A DNA stretch of 63,072 nt. Origin: Desulfobulbaceae bacterium (GTDB taxonomy: Bacteria > Desulfobacterota > Desulfobulbia > Desulfobulbales > SURF-16). Of this stretch, positions 16,583-23,395 are shown piece by piece (the first letter of the stretch is position 1; every line of letters begins with the position of its first letter). The notes under the pieces were generated by a model that was not told the DNA's origin, did not search any database, and worked only from the letters and a program-made list of their open reading frames with translations. The stretch is taken from contig JAHLLM010000034.1 in assembly GCA_020444175.1 (NCBI GenBank), positions 1-63,072 on the forward strand. Direction: 5' to 3'. Made by a program: the position numbers and the translations under genes.

Positions 16583-17773
16583 ATGGGTGCATTTCAGATT
16601 AAGGAAAATGTTCACTGGGTTGGCGCGATTGATTGGAATATCAGGGATTTCCACGGGTATTCGACCTACAAGGGTACAACCTATAACTCTTTTCTTGTAA
16701 TGGATGAGAAGATTACCCTCTTTGATACCGTTAAAAAGCCTTTTAAAAATGAATTGCTGCATCATATTAACCAGCTGACCGATCCAACCAAAATTGATTA
16801 CCTTGTAGTCAATCATGTGGAGATGGATCATTCCGGATGTCTGCCGGAAATGATTGATATCATCAAGCCGGAAAAAATATTCTGCTCACCCATGGGGGAA
16901 AAGGCGATTCAGGCCCATTTCCATCCAAAGGACTGGCCCCTTGAAGTGGTTAAGTCGGGTGATACCCTCAGCCTCGGCCAGAAGACGGTTCATTTTCTGG
17001 AGACCAAAATGCTGCATTGGCCGGACAGCATGTTCTCATACATTCCGGAGGATAAACTGCTGATCTCAAGCGATGCCTTCGGCCAGCACTGGTCCACCTC
17101 CGAGAGATTCGACGATGAGGTCTCTGAGGCCGAATTGATGGATCACGCCGCAAAATATTATGCCAATATTTTGATGATTTTTTCGCCAAACGTGCAGAAG
17201 CTGCTGCAGAAGGTTGCGGAAATGAATCTCGATATTGACATGATTGCCCCGGACCACGGTCTGATCTGGCGCAAGAATCCCGGCAAGATCATTGATGCCT
17301 ACGCGGATTGGAGCCATTATAAAAGCAAGGAAAAAGTTGTCATTGTCTATGATACCATGTGGCAAAGCACTGCCAAGATGGCCAAGGCGATCAGTGAGGG
17401 TCTGTTGAGAGAGGGAGTCAGTGTCAAGATGATGGATCTCAAGGTTAATCACCGCAGTGACATTGTAACGGAAATCCTCGATGCCAAGGGGGTTCTGTTT
17501 GGTTCTCCGACTTTAAATAACGGCATGCTGCCGACAATGGCTGATCTGCTTACCTATTTGAAGGGCTTGCGTCCAAAACAGAAAGTTGGTGCGGCTTTTG
17601 GCTCGTTCGGTTGGTCCGGTGAGGCCGTAAAGCACATGAACGGCTATATGGAAGATATGGGGATCAATATTATTGACCCGGGAATCAAAGTGAAATACGT
17701 GCCCACCCATGAAAACTATCAAACGTGCTTTGATCTGGGAATAAAGGTTGGCCAGGCTGTGAAAGAAAAATAG
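16583..17773 (+). CDS. fprA: FprA-type flavo-diiron protein (rubredoxin:oxygen oxidoreductase)
   Basis: The 396-residue enzyme reduces oxygen to water (or NO to N2O) in anaerobes. The N-terminal metallo-lactamase-like half carries diiron ligands in NHVEMDH (H78, E80, D82), with later SSDAFG and APDHGL motifs. The C-terminal flavodoxin half begins VVIVYDTMWQSTAKMA. I use the ATG at 16583 because GGGAGG precedes it; an in-frame upstream extension lacks family similarity. The DVU0298-like gene follows after 7 bases. The electron donor rubredoxin is not encoded in the window. Confidence 0.94.
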   Translation: MGAFQIKENVHWVGAIDWNIRDFHGYSTYKGTTYNSFLVMDEKITLFDTVKKPFKNELLHHINQLTDPTKIDYLVVNHVEMDHSGCLPEMIDIIKPEKIFCSPMGEKAIQAHFHPKDWPLEVVKSGDTLSLGQKTVHFLETKMLHWPDSMFSYIPEDKLLISSDAFGQHWSTSERFDDEVSEAELMDHAAKYYANILMIFSPNVQKLLQKVAEMNLDIDMIAPDHGLIWRKNPGKIIDAYADWSHYKSKEKVVIVYDTMWQSTAKMAKAISEGLLREGVSVKMMDLKVNHRSDIVTEILDAKGVLFGSPTLNNGMLPTMADLLTYLKGLRPKQKVGAAFGSFGWSGEAVKHMNGYMEDMGINIIDPGIKVKYVPTHENYQTCFDLGIKVGQAVKEK

Positions 17774-17780
17774 GATAGCG

Positions 17781-18470
17781 ATGAAGGAACGGGCGATCAA
17801 GAAGAAACTCACACCTGTTCTGCAGGGAAACGATGTTGCTTCTATCCTGGCAGAGGTGAGGCGTTTTCCTCCCCAGCGTGTCATCTCCACATTGATGTCC
17901 GGGTTATACCAGACCAATGAACGGATGAAGTGGAACTGTGTTACGGTTATTGGCCAGGTTATGGATGACCTGGCCCAAAGCAATGTGGAAGCGGCGCGGG
18001 TGATTATGCGCCAGATCCTCTGGAACCTCAATGAGGAATCCGGAGGCATTGGGTGGGGAATGCCGGAGGCAATGGGGGAGATAATGGCCGTTAATGAACA
18101 GTTGGCCAATGAATATGCCCATATGCTTGTCTCTTATATGCGTGAAGAGAATTATCTTGAGTTGCCGGCCCTGCAGCACGGTCTGTTGTGGGGGCTTGGG
18201 CGCCTGGCCCTTGTGCGTCCTGAATTGCTTTTAAAAAATAATGCCGATGGTTATATGTCTCTTTATCTGGAATCCCCTGATAAAGTGGTACTGGGGCTGG
18301 CCAGCCGCAATTTCGGCATACTTAAGGTCAAAGAGGCCATTCCCTATATTCGTGGTTTTGTAGAGATTGATCAGCCGGTCAATCTCTACCAGGATGGCCA
18401 ACTCGTTGCCACAACTGTGGGGGCGTTGGCAAAAGAGGCGCTTGAAAGGCTGGGCGAGCAGTCAACCTGA
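17781..18470 (+). CDS. DVU0298-type protein, HEAT-like helical
   Basis: The 229-residue soluble protein is built of helical pairs resembling HEAT/armadillo repeats, with no catalytic motif visible. It resembles the conserved Desulfovibrio family named after DVU0298; that match is from memory. It lies 7 bases after fprA and before a terminator, so it is co-transcribed with the oxygen reductase and may be a scaffold or partner in oxygen defence. Function unknown. Confidence 0.7.
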   Translation: MKERAIKKKLTPVLQGNDVASILAEVRRFPPQRVISTLMSGLYQTNERMKWNCVTVIGQVMDDLAQSNVEAARVIMRQILWNLNEESGGIGWGMPEAMGEIMAVNEQLANEYAHMLVSYMREENYLELPALQHGLLWGLGRLALVRPELLLKNNADGYMSLYLESPDKVVLGLASRNFGILKVKEAIPYIRGFVEIDQPVNLYQDGQLVATTVGALAKEALERLGEQST

Positions 18471-18540
18471 CTTGGGCAGGAGGCACTGTCTCCGATCTCC
18501 CTGTTAAGGGTTTATAAACAGACCAACTAACCGCGATTAC

Positions 18541-18560
18541 ACTCTCGTTGAGAGTTTTTT
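18541..18560 (+). terminator. intrinsic terminator after the fprA operon
   Basis: ACTCTC, loop GTT, GAGAGT followed by TTTTT, 70 bases after the stop of the DVU0298-like gene. Confidence 0.75.
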
Positions 18561-18583
18561 AAAAAAGATTGCCTCTGTTTCGG

Positions 18584-19315
18584 TCATGAGGGTAAAAAAA
18601 CTTCCCTGGCTATTTTCCTGCCTGTGTCAGTGAGAAATGATTTGTTTATGATTTTCTCAAGATGTTCCCTGGGAGAGGGGGATTCTTTCTGTTTATCGTC
18701 TAAATTAACGATGAGATCCGCATCGTATAGTACCTTGAAGTTCAGGGTTTCTTCCTCTCTGGGACTGTGATGGTGACCTATGATATCACAGACTTCATCA
18801 ATCAATGTTTCATCCGCCTTCAGTCGTTCCAGTATTTCCCTGGCTACCGGCGGTCCTTCCTGGTGCTGATAGCGGGCTGAGCTGCTGTTGAATTTTCTTT
18901 CCGCCTCTTTGATGCCGATGTCATGCAGGTAAGCGCAGATAAGAATAACGGCCGGGTCACCTTGTTCGGTTCGATTTATCTCTTCGGCATAATGGGCAAC
19001 TTTTCTGGCGTGGCCAATTCGTTTGAAATCCGTACCGAAATATCGTTTCATCTCAATGCCAACTCTGTCTTTCAGTGGTTGACTTGCTGATGCTTTCAGT
19101 TCATCGGGCAGAGTCCCCAGGCACTGCTCGGCATGGGGGCAGTAAGCGGCACATCCAAAATCAATTTTGGGATTAAGCATGCGATGGCCGCATTTACCGC
19201 AGGCTCTGGTACTGTCATCCTTGAAAAATTCGATAAGGTTGCTGCATCGAGGACATTTAACTTCGAAAATTGCAGCTCCTTCCCAGTAGCGGCTGTCTTG
19301 TCCGGGGCATTTCAT
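18584..19315 (-). CDS. HD-domain phosphohydrolase with N-terminal zinc-finger region
   Basis: The 243-residue protein has many cysteines in its first 65 residues (CPRC at 21-24, CGKC at 39-42, then C55, C59, C65), forming a zinc-ribbon-like region. The HD domain follows: H102, the H131-D132 pair (AYLHDIGIKE) and GHHHSPRE near 190. HD enzymes hydrolyse nucleotides or other phosphates; the substrate is not evident. AAGGAG stands 7 bases before the ATG. A CRP/FNR-type palindrome at 19450-19463 lies upstream. Confidence 0.85.
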   Translation of the reverse strand: MKCPGQDSRYWEGAAIFEVKCPRCSNLIEFFKDDSTRACGKCGHRMLNPKIDFGCAAYCPHAEQCLGTLPDELKASASQPLKDRVGIEMKRYFGTDFKRIGHARKVAHYAEEINRTEQGDPAVILICAYLHDIGIKEAERKFNSSSARYQHQEGPPVAREILERLKADETLIDEVCDIIGHHHSPREEETLNFKVLYDADLIVNLDDKQKESPSPREHLEKIINKSFLTDTGRKIAREVFLPS

Positions 19316-19449
19316 GAGGTGCTCCTTGGTGCTTTTGTTGCAGTCTTATTTCTCGCTGGCAAGTGCTGAGACGCATGTTAAATAGCAGGCAATCTCTGCA
19401 AGAGAACGTAACGTTTACTAGAAGATAGCAAAACTCCGCATAGCCGGCC

Positions 19450-19463
19450 TTGACTTAGGTCAA
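19450..19463. promoter_or_regulatory. CRP/FNR-type palindrome, HcpR-like
   Basis: TTGACTTAGGTCAA is a near-perfect palindrome (one mismatch to TTGACC-N2-GGTCAA), the type described for HcpR sites in Desulfovibrionales. It is about 135 bases upstream of the minus-strand HD-domain gene. Confidence 0.45.
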
Positions 19464-19487
19464 AAAGGGAGAAGTTAATTGCTTTAT

Positions 19488-19955
19488 TTAGTAGATAATT
19501 TTATTTTCAAGTTGTTCCCAGTTTGAAAAAACAGCAAGTGCCTTTTTCTGCAGGCATTGTTTCATGGGAATTTTTCTTTGGGAAAGTGGGCGCGATATTT
19601 CCTGGTAAATGAAATCATCGGCAAAACCCAGGTTGGCAGCATCCTTGCGTGTAGCGGCATAGTAAATTTTATCTATTCCGGCCCAGTAAATGGCGGAAAG
19701 GCACATGGGGCAAGGTTCACAGCTGATATAGATAGAACAGCCTTTCAGGCTGTAGTCGTTTAACGTGCGGCATGCATCACGGATGGCAACCATCTCGGCG
19801 TGGCAGGTGGGATCGTTATTGATGAGTACCTGGTTCCAGCCGCGGCCAATAATTGTGTCATCCCGAACGATGACAGCACCAAAAGGACCGCCCTCACCAG
19901 CAAGGGATTTTTCCAGAGAAAGCTGAATCGCTTCTTCCATAAAAGAATGTATCAT
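19488..19955 (-). CDS. nucleoside deaminase (cytidine deaminase superfamily, guanine deaminase-like)
   Basis: The 155-residue zinc deaminase carries HAE (H52-A53-E54) and PCPMC (C82, C85), which hold the catalytic zinc and the proton-shuttling glutamate. The overall pattern (GPFGAVIV near 23-30, NDPTCHAEM) is closer to guanine deaminase and nucleoside deaminases than to TadA, which needs additional tRNA-binding features. It probably salvages purine bases. It is monocistronic on the minus strand. Confidence 0.87.
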   Translation of the reverse strand: MIHSFMEEAIQLSLEKSLAGEGGPFGAVIVRDDTIIGRGWNQVLINNDPTCHAEMVAIRDACRTLNDYSLKGCSIYISCEPCPMCLSAIYWAGIDKIYYAATRKDAANLGFADDFIYQEISRPLSQRKIPMKQCLQKKALAVFSNWEQLENKIIY

Positions 19956-20304
19956 TTTTTTCAGCGGTTAATTTTTTTGAATGGGGAAGATGTAGTATCT
20001 ATTCAGCGAGGGCTCAAAATGGGCCCCAACTCATGATCGTAACTGTTCAGATGTGCCTCAGATTTGGACAAGCTGGCCTGCGAGGCAGGTAAGCGAGCTT
20101 GCGAGACTCCGATAGCCTGCCTATGTGAGGAGGCCAGATCGTTCAAAGATGGGGTGCAGCTGAATAGTTACAAGATTTATTATAAACAATCTGGTATAGA
20201 GTTGGGGAAAAATGAGTGCGTGTCCGCCCATATTGCGCAAAAAAAGCTTACAACATTAGCACGTGCTGAGAATAATACATAGCCATATTACAAATTTTAC
20301 GACA
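19956..20304. other. 349-base spacer largely filled by a repeat element
   Basis: About half the spacer is repeat D copy 2 (19999-20167). The rest precedes plsY and shows no gene and no clear Shine-Dalgarno. Confidence 0.5.
19999..20167. repeat. dispersed repeat family D, copy 2
   Basis: This is the same element as at 14422-14572, from CTATTCAGCGAGGGCTC to GCAGCTGAATAG. It has an extra block (AGCTGGCCTGCGAGGC) before the shared GGTAAGCGAGCTTGCGAGAC segment. That segment also appears inside the MITE copy at 59778-59953. Confidence 0.7.
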
Positions 20305-20892
20305 GTGAACTATCTTATCATATTTATCTCATACTTGGTTGGCTCAATTCCTTTTGGACTGGTGTTGGGAAAACTTTCCGGTGTTGATATCAGAAAAGGG
20401 GGGAGCGGCAATATCGGCGCAACCAATGTCAGCCGATTGGTTGGCAAGAAAATCGGCGCTGCAACCCTGCTGCTTGACGCGGGTAAAGGGTTGGTGCCCA
20501 TGGTTGTCGCGAGTAGTCTGGGTTTTTCCGCAAACATTGTCATGTTCTGCGGTGCCGCGGCCTTCTTAGGGCATCTTTTTCCTGTTTATCTGAAATTTAA
20601 AGGAGGAAAAGGGGTTGCCACGGCTCTTGGCGTGTTTCTCTACCTTTCTCCTTTTGCCCTGCTTTTAAGCATAGGTGTTTTTGCGGCTGCCGTGGCACTG
20701 TCCGGCTATGTCTCGGTGGGGTCCCTTCTTTCTGCTGCATTCATGCCTATGGTGATCTGGACCCAGCAGGGAAGCGGCAGCTGCCTGTATCTTGCTCTTT
20801 TTATCAGTTTTCTTATTTGGATCAAGCACTGGAGTAATATTATCCGGCTTGTGAAGCATGAGGAAAAAAGCTGGAAAAAGAAAAATGACTAA
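20305..20892 (+). CDS. plsY: glycerol-3-phosphate acyltransferase PlsY
   Basis: The inner-membrane enzyme makes lysophosphatidic acid from acyl-phosphate and glycerol 3-phosphate. Family motifs are GSIPFG, GSGNIGATNVSR and FKGGKGVATALG, among about five hydrophobic segments. I take the GTG at 20305 (195 aa, MNYLIIFISYLVGSIPFG) as start because PlsY proteins begin just before this helix; a GTG at 20263 would add 14 residues. No clear ribosome site is seen for either. It overlaps the J-domain gene that follows. Confidence 0.92.
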   Translation: MNYLIIFISYLVGSIPFGLVLGKLSGVDIRKGGSGNIGATNVSRLVGKKIGAATLLLDAGKGLVPMVVASSLGFSANIVMFCGAAAFLGHLFPVYLKFKGGKGVATALGVFLYLSPFALLLSIGVFAAAVALSGYVSVGSLLSAAFMPMVIWTQQGSGSCLYLALFISFLIWIKHWSNIIRLVKHEEKSWKKKND

Positions 20893-21205
20893 AAAAGACT
20901 GGCAGAAAATAGAGGCGGCAAGAGAGCTTCTTGCCCTTGGAGAGAAGGCCACACTGGCTGAGATTAAAGATGCCTATCGGCGTATGTCAAAAAAATATCA
21001 TCCTGATTTGGCCAAGAAGAATCGGGTGAGTGAAAATCGTATTCATATGCATGAGGTCACAGAGGCATACCGGATTCTCATTCGGTACTGCCGGAACTAC
21101 CGATTTCCTCTCGTCAAACAGGATGATGAGCAGCTTGAGCCGGAAGACTGGTGGTTTGACCGCTTTGGTCAGGATCCATTGTGGGGTAAAAAGCAGGAGG
21201 AATAA
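20885..21205 (+). CDS. J-domain (DnaJ-like) protein
   Basis: The 106-residue protein is little more than a J-domain, with helix II YRRMSKKYHPD and the HPD triad at residues 39-41 that stimulates Hsp70 ATPase. The C-terminal 40 residues are acidic and aromatic (DWWFDRFGQDPLW). The Gly/Phe and zinc-finger regions of full DnaJ are absent, so it is a specialised co-chaperone. The ATG overlaps the plsY stop; an ATG at 20858 would add nine residues. Confidence 0.83.
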   Translation: MTKKDWQKIEAARELLALGEKATLAEIKDAYRRMSKKYHPDLAKKNRVSENRIHMHEVTEAYRILIRYCRNYRFPLVKQDDEQLEPEDWWFDRFGQDPLWGKKQEE

Positions 21206-21304
21206 AGGTTGTTTCCCCGCACGCCTTTATTCCGCAGAAAGGGCGGGCCTTGTGTTTCCTGCCCGATCTGCGGGAAAGCCGTTATCTCTTGGCAGAGACT
21301 CTAT

Positions 21305-23182
21305 CTAGTTCAGATATTTCTCATTCACTGTAACCTTGGCCTGTTTCATGAGGTGATTGATCCAGGCATCCATAATTGCACTTTGTTTTTCCTTGGTAAG
21401 TTTGGCCTGAAAGGCCTCCTGGCTTTGGTTGTCTTCTTTGTTTGCTTCCTTTTTGTCTTTGAAACGATAGAGGTAAAAGGAATTGCCTGAAGCAACAGTT
21501 TCTTCCGGGTAAGGAGAATCTGCTGTCAGGTTGAAAGCCTTGTCAAGGAGATCCGCCGGAAGGTTGTTTGCCTGCCTGTTATTGCGGGAAAAGTAATTCG
21601 AGATGAGAACCGGTTGGCCGGCCTCTTGTAATTTTTCTGTAAAATCGGCTCCTTCTCGAATGGCGGCAAGTGTTTCATTAGCCGCTTTTTGTGCCATTTC
21701 CCTGGCTTGTTCGGCAATGAAATCTTTTTCTACTTTCTCTTTTACCGTGGCCATCTCCGGAATCTCCGGATCTTTGACATCATCAACAAAAAGAATAAAA
21801 TAACCCTCAGGCGTATCCAGTAAAGAACTGAGCTCTCCTTTTTTCAGCGTGAAGGCTGTGCTGATGAGGGACGGATCATTGCGTAATGTCTCGGGAGGTG
21901 ATGCCTGGGGGAAGAAGTCTGTTTCTGAAAGCGATGCTTCAAATTTTTCTGAATATTTTGCAAGGCTCCCTGCAAAAATAATTTTTTCATAGGCCTCATT
22001 GGCTTTTTCAAAGGCGGCATTCCGGGCAAGCTGCTGTTTTAATTTATCCTCGATAACGCTCTTAACCTCGGCAAGTGGTTTTATGTCAGCCGGCTGAATG
22101 TCAACAAGTTTGATTATATGGTAGCCGAACTGTGTGGTAACAACGTCGCTGATTTCTCCTTTCTGCAGGGAAAATGCGGCATCTGCAAAGGGCTTCACCA
22201 TCTGCGCCCGACTGAAAAAACCAAGATCTCCGCCCCGGGAAGCGGATCCGTCTTCTGAGAATTCTTTGGCAAGGGCAGCAAAGTCCTCCCCGTCTTTTAT
22301 CCGCGTAAGAATATTGTCTATTTCAGCTTTGCGCGTATCATGGTCCTGTGGAGTTGTTTTGAGCAGGATGTGGCTTGCCTGTCTTTTTTCCGGTTGGCCA
22401 AATTCGCTTTGGTTTTTGGTGTAATAGTCGTTTATTTCATTTTCCGGGATTGTTATATTTTCTTTTTCCTGGTCGTACAGAAAGGAAAGATATTTGAGTT
22501 TGACCTGGGGGGCGGTTTTGTATTTTTCCTTATTTTGGTCAAAATATTCCGCTAAGGCCTCGTCTGTGACTGTAACCTGATCGGTAAAGTCCTCGGTTTT
22601 GAAAACAGCGTAATCCAGTCTGTATTCATCGTTATCAAATCCAAAACGGTCATCAAGTTCAAAAGGAACCACTCTGCCAAAACCGGAAACAGCAGAGGCA
22701 ACCTTGGTGGCCAGGAGGTCGGTACGCAGACCGTTCTCAAATTTTGTCGGGGTAAGACGGGATCCTTTCAGTACCTCTTTATAGCGTGAAACATCAAAGA
22801 CACCGTTGTTTTGGAATACCGTCATTTCCTTGATAGCATTTTGGATTTCCTGGTTGCTGACATAGAGACCCATTTCAGCACCGCCTTGGAGGAGAAGGGA
22901 TCTCTGGATAAGCTGGTTGAGCACCTGATGTTTGACATCCAGGGCTTCCAGGAAACCTTTTGGCAGGGAGCCGCCGAACTGGCTGCTGTACTGGTCGATG
23001 GTTCGTTTATACGCCTGGTCGTATTCGCCAAGCGTGATGGGCTCTCCATTAACCGTGGCAACAGCGTTGCGGACTCCGCTCTGGTTTGCGCCAACTCCCC
23101 AGAAAACAAAAACAATGATAATAATAAGCACAGTTGCCTGCAGATATGGTGACTGCGCCTTACGGCGTAAGAGGTCGAGCAT
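21305..23182 (-). CDS. ppiD: SurA/PpiD-like peptidylprolyl isomerase
   Basis: The 625-residue periplasmic chaperone is anchored by one N-terminal membrane helix (residues about 15-35, VLIIIIVFVFWG). A SurA-type N-terminal chaperone domain follows, then one parvulin domain (RQASHILLK to FGYHIIKL, roughly residues 260-360) and a C-terminal helical domain. The layout is that of PpiD, which helps outer-membrane proteins leave the Sec translocon. The ATG at 23182 has AAAGGAG seven bases ahead; 25 further in-frame residues upstream are unlikely to be translated. Confidence 0.92.
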   Translation of the reverse strand: MLDLLRRKAQSPYLQATVLIIIIVFVFWGVGANQSGVRNAVATVNGEPITLGEYDQAYKRTIDQYSSQFGGSLPKGFLEALDVKHQVLNQLIQRSLLLQGGAEMGLYVSNQEIQNAIKEMTVFQNNGVFDVSRYKEVLKGSRLTPTKFENGLRTDLLATKVASAVSGFGRVVPFELDDRFGFDNDEYRLDYAVFKTEDFTDQVTVTDEALAEYFDQNKEKYKTAPQVKLKYLSFLYDQEKENITIPENEINDYYTKNQSEFGQPEKRQASHILLKTTPQDHDTRKAEIDNILTRIKDGEDFAALAKEFSEDGSASRGGDLGFFSRAQMVKPFADAAFSLQKGEISDVVTTQFGYHIIKLVDIQPADIKPLAEVKSVIEDKLKQQLARNAAFEKANEAYEKIIFAGSLAKYSEKFEASLSETDFFPQASPPETLRNDPSLISTAFTLKKGELSSLLDTPEGYFILFVDDVKDPEIPEMATVKEKVEKDFIAEQAREMAQKAANETLAAIREGADFTEKLQEAGQPVLISNYFSRNNRQANNLPADLLDKAFNLTADSPYPEETVASGNSFYLYRFKDKKEANKEDNQSQEAFQAKLTKEKQSAIMDAWINHLMKQAKVTVNEKYLN

Positions 23183-23358
23183 GGATGAGGCTCCTTTTAC
23201 GTTGTGATAATTGATGAACCCGCAAAAAATAGTAACGCTGGTTAGTCGTGGACGCAATGCAAAATTAGTGAAGCGCGCATCTGGGACTCAGCGTTATTTG
23301 CGAGACCTTTAAGGTTGAGTTTCGTTTATTCTTGTTGAGAGTTCGATTAATGGAATCA

Positions 23359-23395
23359 TTATCAATTGTCAATTATCAATTGTCAATTATCAATT
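23359..23395. repeat. short tandem repeat abutting the polA stop
   Basis: A 14-base unit (TCAATTGTCAATTA) is repeated about 2.6 times and runs into the polA stop codon. It resembles the other short tandem arrays found directly after stop codons in this window. Confidence 0.6.
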
